Positions 7,421 through 13,007 of a stretch of DNA of 13,007 nucleotides are shown one piece after another. The first letter of the stretch is position 1; the number at the start of each line of letters is the position of its first letter. The notes below the pieces were generated by a model. That model did no database searches. It was not told the DNA's origin and saw only the letters and a list, made by a program, of their open reading frames with translations. Made by a program: the position numbers and the translations under genes. The stretch comes from Desulfatibacillaceae bacterium (GTDB lineage Bacteria > Desulfobacterota > Desulfobacteria > Desulfobacterales > Desulfatibacillaceae), in NCBI GenBank assembly GCA_030018745.1, contig JASEHB010000021.1, positions 1 to 13,007 on the forward strand. Reading direction: 5' to 3'.

Positions 7421-8179
7421 TCAGTAAGGCCCCTCTATCCAAACCCCAATCATTGCCATAAAAAACAAAGACAATATGCCAACCCATACCCAGTCAGCCT
7501 TGCGGAAGGCAAAGGAATCCAGGCAATGATAAACACCGGAAAAACCCCTGCAAACCATTGCCTGATGAACCCGCCTTGCCCTGGAATGCGCCCTTACAAG
7601 AAGCATTCCCGCCAGATAGGAATAGGTTTTGTAGGTGTGGAGATTTGAGGCCGGGGCAAATGAGCGCATTTTGGCAGCCCGCACAAGCTGGCGGTATTCA
7701 CTTTCAAGCACAAACACATAGCGGTAGGTGAGTAAAAGAAGGTGAACCAGCTTTTCGGGAAAATAAAGGCGATGGGCCGCATGACCCAGAGCGGCCACGC
7801 TCATGGTTGAAACAAGAGCCACCATGAAAAGCACAATGGTATTGGCCTTTATTGTGACAAGAGCGGCAAGCTCAATGCCCTGCTTTGATGCAGCAAGGCC
7901 CATAATTTTAAAAGCAGGTTCGCCAAAATGGGTGAAAGGCAGAACAAGCCACAAAAAAAGCATGAAGATATTTACAGGAACAAGCCGCCTGGCTACAGTA
8001 AAAAGAGGAAGGCAAGACAGGGCAACAAGCCCTGTTGCGCAGCCAAGGGCAAGAAGCGGGGCTGCAAAGGAGCCAGACAGGGCCGTGGCAAAGCAAAGCA
8101 GCAGGGCAAAGACAAGCCTCACCCTTGGGTCAATGCGGTGGACAGCCGAATCCCGAAAAGCCAGTTCTTCAGAAATCAC
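7421..8179 (-). CDS. nikQ: Nickel ECF transporter transmembrane coupling subunit (CbiQ/NikQ family)
   Basis: Integral membrane T-component that links the substrate-binding subunit NikM to the ATPase NikO. It has 252 residues with several hydrophobic segments (about 22-38, 41-58, 70-84, 104-125, 230-248). The cytoplasmic coupling motifs expected of the family are present: AKMRSF at about 169-174 and RARRVHQAMVCRGF at 200-213. The start is GTG at 8179, whose GTGA overlaps the TGA stop of nikL by 4 bp, implying translational coupling. The stop is TGA at 7421-7423. Family assignment is firm; nickel rather than cobalt specificity comes from the neighbours, not from this protein. Confidence 0.92.
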   Translation of the reverse strand: MISEELAFRDSAVHRIDPRVRLVFALLLCFATALSGSFAAPLLALGCATGLVALSCLPLFTVARRLVPVNIFMLFLWLVLPFTHFGEPAFKIMGLAASKQGIELAALVTIKANTIVLFMVALVSTMSVAALGHAAHRLYFPEKLVHLLLLTYRYVFVLESEYRQLVRAAKMRSFAPASNLHTYKTYSYLAGMLLVRAHSRARRVHQAMVCRGFSGVYHCLDSFAFRKADWVWVGILSLFFMAMIGVWIEGPY

Positions 8180-8802
8180 TTATTTTCAAGCTCCTTTAGC
8201 TTTTTCCTGTACACCAGAAAAACGCCAAGCCCCATAAGCCCAAGAATATAGCCAATTCCTCCAAGAATATCCCGCAGGCCCGGCCCTTTGGTCTGCTGGT
8301 CCACCACCATGCGGACAACCGGCTGCAACCTGCTTTCCAGAGCCTTTTCCACAGCATCTTTAACTATTTCGGACAAGACTGCGTCAGAGACATCTCCCTG
8401 ACCTGCATCCTTTGCAGAAGGTTTTTGCATGTCAGCCTGTTGGGGGGCCTCATCTCCGGCAGAAGTGGAAGAAACGGCCGTGCCAGCCAACTCTCCCTCG
8501 CGTATTGTCCAGCTTGATTCATGGCCCGGCCCTGCCTTTACGGTCACAACCAGGTCGCTTTTCAAGGGCACGGGAAAGGCAAACTCCCCTTTTGAATCTG
8601 TAAGCCCCGTGACAAGGGTGTTTCCATCCTGGCCGCTGACAGATACCTCGCCGTTTTTCACCGGGCCTGAACCAGAAAATTTGGCCTCAACCCTTATAAG
8701 GTCTCCATCCGCCCATGCAAAAACATTAACCCTGTGGGCAAAGGCCGGACCGGCAAGAATCAGCCCTGCAAGGCTGGCAGCAAGAAGTGCTCTTTTAAGC
8801 AT
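8176..8802 (-). CDS. nikL: NikL-type periplasmic accessory protein of the nickel transporter
   Basis: Small membrane-anchored accessory component found in nickel ECF transporters of the NikKMLQO type. It has 208 residues: Sec signal peptide at 1-22 (cleavage predicted after AFA), a mature start HRVNVFAWADGD typical of NikL, an Ig/transthyretin-like beta domain to about residue 100 with the LTDSKGEFAFPVP strand-turn, a low-complexity acidic/Ala linker (about 105-140), an amphipathic helix (about 140-168), then one membrane helix (about 178-198) and a basic tail RKKLKELENK. The frame stays open a further 194 codons upstream, but that part overlaps nikM and is only a shadow; ATG 8802 has AGAGG at proper spacing and begins the signal peptide. 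It lies 29 bp after nikM and overlaps nikQ by 4 bp. The exact biochemical role of NikL is not settled; metal capture or assembly is inferred. Confidence 0.88.
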   Translation of the reverse strand: MLKRALLAASLAGLILAGPAFAHRVNVFAWADGDLIRVEAKFSGSGPVKNGEVSVSGQDGNTLVTGLTDSKGEFAFPVPLKSDLVVTVKAGPGHESSWTIREGELAGTAVSSTSAGDEAPQQADMQKPSAKDAGQGDVSDAVLSEIVKDAVEKALESRLQPVVRMVVDQQTKGPGLRDILGGIGYILGLMGLGVFLVYRKKLKELENK

Positions 8803-8831
8803 TTGAAACCTCTTTGGTGGAACAAGCCCTG

Positions 8832-9431
8832 TTATTTGGACAGCATTGCCGGGTCGACACGCAACAGAAACTGTATGCAAAAAACCGTTACAAGCCCTTC
8901 GATGACCATTACAGGCACATGGGCTGCAACAGTAATTACGGCAGCCTGAAAAAATGCCTCCCCGGTGGCGGCAAGGGCTGCTCCGAAAATTATGGCAGCA
9001 AGACCCACCGCAAAAAACCCGCAGACAAAGGAACCGGCAATAACAAGCCGGGGTTTTTGAGAGCGGACCGCACCCTTGAAAGCATAATGGCATACTACCG
9101 CAGGCAGGGCCATGAGGGTTGTGTTGACTCCAAGGGTTGTAAGCCCGCCGAACTGAAAAAAAACCGCCTGAAGCGCAAGGGCCGTGAAAATTGCAGGAAA
9201 GGCGGCCCATCCCAGAAGAAGGCCCACCAGGCCGTTTAAAATAAGGTGAACGCTGGCAAAGCCCATTGGCACATGGATGAGCGAGGCCACAAAAAAGGCT
9301 GCCGAGAGAATTCCGGCTCTGGCCATGCTGTCTGCATCCAGTTTTCTTATGCCAATGGCAATGCCTGCTCCGGCGGCTGCCCAACCCACAGCCAGAACGG
9401 TCGGCGACAAAATGCCTTCAGATATGTGCAT
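8832..9431 (-). CDS. nikM: Nickel ECF transporter substrate-binding membrane subunit (CbiM/NikM family)
   Basis: S-component that binds the metal ion within the membrane. The start at ATG 9431 is fixed by the invariant N-terminus MHISEG, whose free Met1 amine and His2 help hold the metal in the NikM2 structure; a longer upstream reading (to 9482) would bury it and is rejected. Length is 199 residues, with about six or seven hydrophobic helices. His62 in ASVHLILNG matches the third ligand position of NikM2, and FFQFGGLTTLGVNT (91-104) is the conserved family stretch. It is shorter than NikMN fusions, which carry an extra C-terminal NikN part; here the accessory role falls to separate nikL and nikK. 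It is followed by nikL after 29 bp. Upstream lie 205 bp holding two inverted repeats and the nikK terminator. Confidence 0.93.
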   Translation of the reverse strand: MHISEGILSPTVLAVGWAAAGAGIAIGIRKLDADSMARAGILSAAFFVASLIHVPMGFASVHLILNGLVGLLLGWAAFPAIFTALALQAVFFQFGGLTTLGVNTTLMALPAVVCHYAFKGAVRSQKPRLVIAGSFVCGFFAVGLAAIIFGAALAATGEAFFQAAVITVAAHVPVMVIEGLVTVFCIQFLLRVDPAMLSK

Positions 9432-9487
9432 ACAACCCGCTGCTTTCAAGTTCGGGGGATATGGACAATCCCTCTGGTGCACAATTA

Positions 9488-9507
9488 TTTTTGTCTGTTA
9501 ACAAAAA
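9488..9507. repeat. AT-rich inverted repeat in the nikM leader
   Basis: Seen: TTTTTGT, 6 bp, ACAAAAA, perfect 7-bp arms, 56 bp upstream of the nikM ATG. It contains the palindrome GTTAAC. It may be part of a promoter or operator; it is AT-rich and could be chance. Confidence 0.4.
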
Positions 9508-9536
9508 AATTCGCAAACCGCCCTTGCCGCCTTTTT

Positions 9537-9564
9537 ATTGCCATTGTTTAAGAGCATTGGCAAT
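9537..9564. promoter_or_regulatory. Inverted repeat between nikK and nikM, operator-like or leader hairpin
   Basis: Seen: ATTGCCATTG, 8 bp, CATTGGCAAT, i.e. 10-bp arms with a single mismatch. The perfect outer arms ATTGCCA and TGGCAAT are 14 bp apart, a 21-bp centre-to-centre distance that suits a dimeric or tetrameric regulator binding on one DNA face, as NikR does. It lies 105-133 bp upstream of the nikM start and just past the nikK terminator. No known NikR consensus is matched, so its regulator is unknown; it could instead fold as an RNA hairpin in readthrough transcripts. Confidence 0.45.
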
Positions 9565-9578
9565 AATGCTTTTACTTG

Positions 9579-9622
9579 AAAAAAGGGCCTGCCACGAAAA
9601 ACAAATCTCTGACAGGCCCTTT
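9579..9622 (-). terminator. Intrinsic terminator after nikK
   Basis: Read on the - strand: AAAGGGCCTG stem arm (9622-9613), a loop of about 21 nt, CAGGCCCTTT arm (9591-9582), then a run of six T ending at 9579. It begins 14 bp after the nikK stop. GC-rich stem plus T-run make it a convincing rho-independent terminator. It separates nikK from nikMLQO. Confidence 0.85.
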
Positions 9623-9636
9623 GCATGGGCAGGTTT

Positions 9637-10404
9637 TTAAAATTTGTGAAAATAAACCCAGATGACAGCCCCAAGCTCAAGGGGCTTTTCCTCATCACCG
9701 TGCTTTACTGTGTAATCCGCCTCATTGAGCGCGGCAAAACCCCACCAGCCCGGCCCTGGCGCAGCATAGGTGAAAACTCCGTTTTCATCGGCCTTCACAA
9801 CCTGGGTAATCATATAATCATTTATAATCTTTTTGGATTTATCCAGGTTATAATATTCAACTTCAACTTCTGCAAAGGGAACTGCATCGCCGTTCATCTT
9901 TACAATGCCCTGAAAAACATTGCCCGCATACAGGCCAAAGGGCCGGGACAAAGGCACAATTTCCGTTTCCAGGCCAAGCTCCTCGTCCCAGCCTTCCTCA
10001 TCGCCGAATGCCGCCACAACGGTTTTTGTAATATGCTTTATGTAGCAGTCTTCAGCAGGCTCCCAGTAGAGATGAGGCTCCATGACAAAGTTGTAGATGC
10101 CGGGCCGGGCAAGGGCAAATGATGTTTTCCAGGCTTGGCCGTCCATCACCTTGGTGGAAACAAGGCTGCTGGTAATATCCTGTTTCCCCCCCTGGCTCAT
10201 CACAAAGAACTCTTTGGGTAAAACCAGATCCATGCCCACCATTTCAAAGGGATGTGAAAAGGAAAGGGTCAGATCAACACTTCTTTTGTCATCTCCCATC
10301 ACCATCTGGTTTGATGGAATGACCATACCAAAATGAGCCGAGGCCAAAGTGGCAAAAAGCAAAACCGCCGCAAGAAAAGCTGCAACCAATGACACCTTTT
10401 TCAT
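9637..10404 (-). CDS. nikK: NikK-type periplasmic nickel-uptake protein (DUF4198 family)
   Basis: Exported protein of the DUF4198 family; members beside nikMLQO are called NikK, a periplasmic accessory of nickel ECF importers. It has 255 residues. Start ATG 10404 is preferred over an in-frame reading from 10458 because AAGGAAC precedes it and a Sec signal peptide begins there (MKKVSLVAAFLAAVLLFATL); cleavage after ASA gives a mature N-terminus HFGMVIPS, a hallmark of the family. The rest is beta-rich: SFSHPFEMVGMDL (48-60), the EPHLYWEPAEDCYIKH segment (109-124) with His111, Cys120 and His124, a central PLSRPFGLYAGNVFQG (151-166), and an ending that fits a carboxypeptidase-regulatory-like fold (ADENGVFTYAAPGPGWWGF, 205-223). 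It lies upstream of nikM but is followed by its own terminator. Family assignment is firm; direct nickel binding by this protein is inferred. Confidence 0.87.
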   Translation of the reverse strand: MKKVSLVAAFLAAVLLFATLASAHFGMVIPSNQMVMGDDKRSVDLTLSFSHPFEMVGMDLVLPKEFFVMSQGGKQDITSSLVSTKVMDGQAWKTSFALARPGIYNFVMEPHLYWEPAEDCYIKHITKTVVAAFGDEEGWDEELGLETEIVPLSRPFGLYAGNVFQGIVKMNGDAVPFAEVEVEYYNLDKSKKIINDYMITQVVKADENGVFTYAAPGPGWWGFAALNEADYTVKHGDEEKPLELGAVIWVYFHKF

Positions 10405-10496
10405 TTTCTGTTCCTTTCTTACAAGTTCTGGCAAAAAAAAATCAAAACCGCTTAACAAGCTTCTGGCCGGTAATTTTGTGCAGGGTTATCGCAATG

Positions 10497-10527
10497 GCCC
10501 TGCCCTTTTCCTTGGGCAAGTGAGGGC
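10497..10527. repeat. Nested inverted repeat in the nikK leader
   Basis: Seen: outer arms GCCCT / AGGGC and inner arms TGCCC / GGGCA around an 8-base loop (10506-10513). There is no T-run on either side, so it is not a terminator. It sits about 93 bp upstream of the nikK ATG and may be a protein site or an RNA leader structure. Confidence 0.4.
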
Positions 10528-10530
10528 AAT

Positions 10531-10561
10531 AAAAAAAGGCCAACCAAAAATGGCTGGCCTT
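10531..10561 (-). terminator. Intrinsic terminator between the dnaX-ykgJ cluster and nikK
   Basis: Read on the - strand: AAGGCCAGCCA (10561-10551), TTTT loop, TGGTTGGCCTT (10546-10536) with one G-T pair, then further T to 10531. An 11-bp stem followed by a T-run is a strong rho-independent terminator. It lies 205 bp after the ykgJ stop and 126 bp before the nikK start, so it could end the upstream operon, a short leader RNA, or both. Confidence 0.85.
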
Positions 10562-10611
10562 CATGACCTTAAATAATGACACCCAATTTAAAAACAAGCC
10601 CAAACTTTGCC

Positions 10612-10629
10612 GGATGGCTTCTACCATCC
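10612..10629 (-). other. RNA hairpin upstream of the 10531-10561 terminator
   Basis: Seen: GGATGG, 6 bases, CCATCC (perfect 6-bp stem). On the - strand its 5' arm with flanking bases (AATGGATGG, 10632-10624) is complementary at 8 of 9 positions to the 5' arm of the downstream terminator (CCAGCCATT, 10557-10549). The two pairings exclude each other, as in an attenuator. Function is inference. Confidence 0.4.
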
Positions 10630-10640
10630 ATTATCTGTTC

Positions 10641-10669
10641 AACTTAAACAAAGATAAAAGGACTGTCAA
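10641..10669 (-). promoter_or_regulatory. Candidate sigma70-type promoter
   Basis: On the - strand: a consensus -35 TTGACA (10669-10664), a 17-bp spacer, and a modest -10 TAAGTT (10646-10641). Transcription would begin near 10634 and meet the hairpin at 10629-10612 and the terminator at 10561-10531, giving an RNA of about 100 nt unless it reads on into nikK. The -10 matches only three of six consensus bases. Confidence 0.3.
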
Positions 10670-10766
10670 AGGAAAAATTGTCTTGTTCCCGACGGATTAT
10701 AAAAGGATAAAAAAGATATCCCCTGGAGCCGCCATATTCAAGCCGGAATTTCTGACCTGCGTTTTT

Positions 10767-11195
10767 TTAAAGCAAAGAAGAAAACGGGTTCATCTGCCTG
10801 TGCACAAGGACCAGAACTTCCTCCTGTGGCGCATCCGGATTTATACCGGGGCATTGCCCGGCCATGATGCGCCAGTTGTCAAAGTCCCGCAGAAGGGACG
10901 GGATAAAGGGCCATCTCCGGCACATGACAGGCTTTACGGGATGGATACCGCATTTATCGGTAAAAAAAATGCAAAAGCCATCCTCCTTCTGGGCCAGCAC
11001 AAGGCGCGAGCCTGAAGAGACGCAGTATTTTTTGATGAAATCATGAAAATCCATGCCCACAAAGGCGCTTATTGATGCAATGTCATCGTTTGAAACGAAA
11101 GTTCCGCCAAAGCCTTGGCAGCAGTCTCCGCACATCCTGCAAGTAAAAGGCTCTTGAGGGGTCTTGTTTTCCTGCAAATCAGGTTTCAAACTCAT
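10767..11195 (-). CDS. YkgJ-family cysteine cluster (putative zinc/iron-binding) protein
   Basis: Protein of 142 residues from the YkgJ/CxxCxxCC family, predicted to bind zinc or iron; the biochemical function of the family is unknown. The cluster is complete: Cys19, Cys22, Cys25, Cys26 (CRMCGDCC), then Cys75, Cys82, Cys92 in HPVKPVMCRRWPF, and Cys115 in GQCPG. No signal peptide or membrane helix, so cytoplasmic. The ATG at 11195 begins 2 nt after the recR stop (TAA TA ATG), so translation is probably coupled to recR and the gene belongs to the dnaX-ybaB-recR transcript. The first 15 residues are polar and variable. The next feature downstream is 205 bp of non-coding sequence and then a terminator. 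Confidence 0.88.
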   Translation of the reverse strand: MSLKPDLQENKTPQEPFTCRMCGDCCQGFGGTFVSNDDIASISAFVGMDFHDFIKKYCVSSGSRLVLAQKEDGFCIFFTDKCGIHPVKPVMCRRWPFIPSLLRDFDNWRIMAGQCPGINPDAPQEEVLVLVHRQMNPFSSLL

Positions 11196-11197
11196 TA

Positions 11198-11797
11198 TTA
11201 TACCTTGCGCCTATAATCCAGAGCGCGCTTTAGGGTAAGCCCGTCCAGATATTGCAGCTCACCGCCTATTGGCACCCCTGAAGCAATGCGTGTGACACTC
11301 ACCCCTTTTTCGGCGAGCACCCGCGAAAGATAAGAGGCTGTGGCCTCCCCCTCCACGCTTGTGCCGGTGGCAATTACAACCTCGGTTATCCCTCCGGCGG
11401 CAATCCGATTCAAAAGCTCGGCAATGCGCAGATTCTCCGGCCCCACTCCATCCATTGGGGCCAAAACCCCCTGAAGGACATGATAACTGCCCGAAAAAGC
11501 GCCGGATTTTTCCAGGGCCACCATGTCTGCCGGCTGCTCCACCACGCAAACCAATGAGGAATCGCGGGCCGAATTCCCGCATATATGGCAGGACTGGCCG
11601 TCTGCAAGGCCAAAGCAGGTCTGGCACAGGGACATTTTTTCCCTGGCGTCCCTTATGGCATCGGAGAGGGCAAGAGCCTGCTTTTGGGGAGCCTTGAGAA
11701 TGTGCATGGCAAGCCGCTCGGCGGTTTTCTCCCCAATTCCCGGCAGTCTGGAGAATTCCCTTATAAGTTTCACCAATGTCGGCGGATAATGGCTCAT
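11198..11797 (-). CDS. recR: Recombination mediator protein RecR
   Basis: Works with RecO (and RecF) to load RecA on SSB-coated single-strand gaps. It has 199 residues, the usual length. Domains in order: helix-hairpin-helix (LIREFSRLPGIGEKTAERLA, 11-30), zinc finger with Cys58, Cys61, Cys70, Cys73, Toprim domain from about 82 (VCVVEQPADMVALEKSG; HVLQGVLAPMDGVGPE, 106-121; ATGTSVEGEATA, 143-154), and the C-terminal GVPIGGELQYLDGLTLKRAL (174-193). Start ATG 11797 is preferred to an in-frame upstream reading (11842) because GGGGAG lies at the right spacing and MSHYPPTL is a normal family start. It follows ybaB after 86 bp and is followed by ykgJ after 2 nt; the dnaX-ybaB-recR order is widely conserved in bacteria. 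Confidence 0.96.
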   Translation of the reverse strand: MSHYPPTLVKLIREFSRLPGIGEKTAERLAMHILKAPQKQALALSDAIRDAREKMSLCQTCFGLADGQSCHICGNSARDSSLVCVVEQPADMVALEKSGAFSGSYHVLQGVLAPMDGVGPENLRIAELLNRIAAGGITEVVIATGTSVEGEATASYLSRVLAEKGVSVTRIASGVPIGGELQYLDGLTLKRALDYRRKV

Positions 11798-11883
11798 TAA
11801 CTCCCCTGTACGGAAGGCCGCAAAAGCAACGGCAAGAAACACCCTTCCATCTGGATTTTAAAAAGCAGGCCTTTGAAAAAAAA

Positions 11884-12198
11884 TCAGAAAAGCCCCGGTA
11901 TATTAAGACCGCCGGTCAGGCTTCCCATCTGCTGGGTGGCCATTTCCTGGCTTTTGGCAAGGGCATCGTTTACGGCAGCAGTTATCATGTCCTGGAGCAT
12001 TTCCACATCTTCGGGATCCACGACTTCCTTTTCAATATTGATGGAAATAATCTGCTGCTTACCGTTTGCCACAACCCTCACCATGCCGCCGCCCGCAGAG
12101 CCTTCAACCGTTTTTTGGGCAAGCTCCTCCTGGAGTTTTTCCATCTTGGCCTGAAGCTGTTGAGCCTGCTTTAAAATGTTGCCCATGCCTTTTTTCAT
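11884..12198 (-). CDS. ybaB: Nucleoid-associated protein, YbaB/EbfC family
   Basis: Small DNA-binding dimer of 104 residues that coats DNA and is nearly always encoded between dnaX and recR. Seen: N-terminal MKKGMGNILKQAQQLQAKM helix, coiled-coil continuation (EKLQEELAQKTVEGSAGGG), beta strands MVRVVANGKQQIISINIEKE, a DVEMLQDMITAAVNDALAKS helix, and the Gly-rich tail MGSLTGGLNIPGLF typical of the family. The start codon ATG 12198 lies 3 nt after the dnaX stop, and the ribosome binding site GGAGGAA overlaps the last dnaX codons and its stop, so the two are translationally coupled. Cytoplasmic. Assignment is secure; its regulatory targets are unknown. Confidence 0.95.
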   Translation of the reverse strand: MKKGMGNILKQAQQLQAKMEKLQEELAQKTVEGSAGGGMVRVVANGKQQIISINIEKEVVDPEDVEMLQDMITAAVNDALAKSQEMATQQMGSLTGGLNIPGLF

Positions 12199-12201
12199 TT
12201 T

Positions 12202-13007
12202 CTATTCCTCCGCTGTCTGGCCGTCTTCTCCGGCAAGCGCTGTTTCCGGCTGGGCCGGTATTTTGTGTTTTACAATGTCAAAAATGTCTCCGTCAAATAT
12301 CACAATGGCCTCATTTACAAGCGGGTGCTTCAAGGCCTTTTTTTTCCAGGAGTTGTCATCATCCCTGTCAGCAGGCTTTGGCTGCGGGAGCAACTTTAAT
12401 TCCAATACGGTATCCTGTCCAAAAACAAAAGCGCAGGCATCCTCCAGGGCCTTCTTCCCCGCCAAATCAGTTCCATGCGCTATGGCTGCAAGACTTTCAT
12501 CCAGCTCGATTACAAAAGTGTTTTCCGAAAAGCTCATGTGGCATTTTTCAAGCTGGAAGCCTAAAGCCGGGTTTGCCTCTTTTAGCTTTTGCAAAAAACT
12601 GCCCGCCCCCGGCTTTTTGGGGGAAGATACAGCCTTGTCTTGGGGCCGGGGCGGCGTTATTTCACCAGGCGCGTATTTAACAGTGGCTTGCGGGGGGCTT
12701 GGCTCAGCGGGCTTGTTTACGGCAGGGCCGGAGGCTTTTTCCTCTGGCCTGTTATCCTGCTTTACATCAGAAGTCCGGCTTTCTGCAGGCTTGGGCTGTT
12801 GAGGCGGCTCAACTTGGGCTTGAGGCTGACAAACGCCGGAAAAAGCCTGTTGGGAAAGTTTTTTTTCAAGCTGGTCAAGGCCCTGGATTATGCTGTCCAT
12901 GGAAAGGACTGGCGTTAACTCGCAGCAGCGCAGAAGAATGACTTCCAGGGCCAGCCTGGGGTTGGAGGCATACCTCAAGGTTGCCTCCTGCTGCAACAGG
13001 CTGTTAA
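12202..13007 (-). CDS. dnaX: DNA polymerase III tau/gamma subunit, C-terminal part (5' truncated by window edge)
   Basis: Clamp-loader ATPase and polymerase organiser. The frame is open to the right edge, so the N-terminal ATPase domains are outside the window; about 267 residues are visible. They begin in the collar domain III with the family stretch YASNPRLALEVILLR, followed by a Pro/Gln/Lys/Glu-rich linker of about 95 residues, then a globular C-terminal domain (from about SFLQKLKEANPALG) ending in KKKALKHPLVNEAIVIFDGD, which resembles the tau C-terminal domains of other Desulfobacterota. An uninterrupted run of eight A in the coding strand lies right after domain III and is a candidate slippage site (separate entry). 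The stop TAG at 12202-12204 overlaps the ybaB ribosome binding site. Gene identity rests on the collar motif, the C-terminal motif and the dnaX-ybaB-recR order. Confidence 0.92.
   Translation of the reverse strand, partial: NSLLQQEATLRYASNPRLALEVILLRCCELTPVLSMDSIIQGLDQLEKKLSQQAFSGVCQPQAQVEPPQQPKPAESRTSDVKQDNRPEEKASGPAVNKPAEPSPPQATVKYAPGEITPPRPQDKAVSSPKKPGAGSFLQKLKEANPALGFQLEKCHMSFSENTFVIELDESLAAIAHGTDLAGKKALEDACAFVFGQDTVLELKLLPQPKPADRDDDNSWKKKALKHPLVNEAIVIFDGDIFDIVKHKIPAQPETALAGEDGQTAEE
12859..12866 (-). other. A8 slippery run in dnaX, candidate frameshift or transcript-slippage site
   Basis: Coding strand reads GAA AAA AAA CTT, which contains the in-frame heptamer A AAA AAA. AGGG lies 14 nt upstream, like the internal Shine-Dalgarno stimulator of E. 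coli dnaX. A -1 shift gives 16 new codons and then TGA (12811-12809); a +1 shift ends at TAA (12764-12762) after 31 codons. Either product would keep domains I-III and lose the tau C-terminus. No strong stimulatory hairpin is visible downstream. Confidence 0.5.

Larger units (their letters stand above)
10405..10766. other. 362-bp non-coding region between ykgJ and nikK
   Basis: I see no convincing gene here. It holds, in - strand order from 10766: an AT-rich stretch with an isolated TATAAT (10701-10696) lacking a good -35, a TTGACA-based promoter candidate, a hairpin (10612-10629), a terminator (10531-10561), a nested GC-rich inverted repeat (10497-10527), and the nikK leader. Reading frames crossing it (for example 10442-10627 on - and 10563-11015 on +) run through the terminator hairpin and lack ribosome binding sites or recognisable protein features. 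Confidence 0.7.

Noticed and set aside
8803..9384. Upstream open extension of the nikL frame, which would make a 402-residue protein
   Set aside because: It lies entirely within nikM in another frame, has Cys/His/Gly-rich shadow composition, and the ATG at 8802 has a ribosome binding site and starts a clear signal peptide.
6634..9431. Reading the transporter as a cobalt (cbiMNQO) system
   Set aside because: No cbiN-like gene is present, while nikL and nikK (DUF4198) homologues are, which points to nickel. Specificity remains a context-based inference.
10405..10530. A NikR operator upstream of nikK, such as GATAAC-N10-ATTACC near 10466-10490
   Set aside because: Only four of six positions are symmetric and the spacing does not match NikR sites; not supportable.
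10442..10627. - strand frame of 61 codons just upstream of nikK
   Set aside because: Runs through the terminator stem and its T-run and has no Shine-Dalgarno sequence; more likely non-coding leader.
10563..11015. + strand frame of 150 codons opposite ykgJ and the non-coding gap
   Set aside because: Starts within the terminator region, crosses the antisense of ykgJ, lacks a ribosome binding site and recognisable features.

Overview
The window looks like a chromosomal segment of a sulfate-reducing or syntrophic member of the Desulfobacterota (Desulfobacteraceae-like). The grounds are a long-form HflX, an acyl-CoA dehydrogenase/ETF operon, an uptake system of the NikK-M-L-Q-O type, and a dnaX-ybaB-recR-ykgJ cluster. 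This assignment is an inference from gene content and protein style, not from a marker phylogeny. No rRNA, tRNA, CRISPR array, insertion sequence or phage gene was seen.

Layout. On the + strand lie the 3' part of dnaB (replicative helicase, cut by the left edge) and hflX (ribosome-associated GTPase). All other genes are on the - strand. Read in transcription order from the right edge they form three groups. (1) dnaX (5' end cut by the right edge), ybaB, recR and a YkgJ-type cysteine-cluster protein: replication clamp loader, nucleoid-associated protein and recombination mediator, tightly spaced, ending in a terminator at 10531-10561. (2) nikK, nikM, nikL, nikQ, nikO: an energy-coupling-factor (ECF) type nickel importer with two periplasmic accessory proteins. 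nikK is separated from nikM by a strong terminator and inverted repeats. (3) acyl-CoA dehydrogenase, etfB and an unusual etfA: a compact three-gene operon that oxidises an acyl-CoA and passes the electrons to an electron-transfer flavoprotein.

The most unusual item is the last gene of the acyl-CoA operon. It is one uninterrupted 532-residue frame in which a complete ETF alpha subunit is followed by an XRE-type helix-turn-helix and a cupin domain. A flavin redox subunit and a DNA-binding sensor module are thus one polypeptide, translated with its own ETF beta and dehydrogenase. A short perfect dyad lies 47 bp upstream of the operon's first start codon and is a candidate operator.

Other points worth checking are: an A8 slippery run in dnaX placed where a shortened gamma-like product would be made; a promoter/hairpin/terminator arrangement with possible antiterminator pairing upstream of nikK; a histidine-rich tail on NikO; mature N-terminal histidines predicted on NikK and NikL; and a JAMM-like HxH...D motif in the extra N-terminal domain of HflX.
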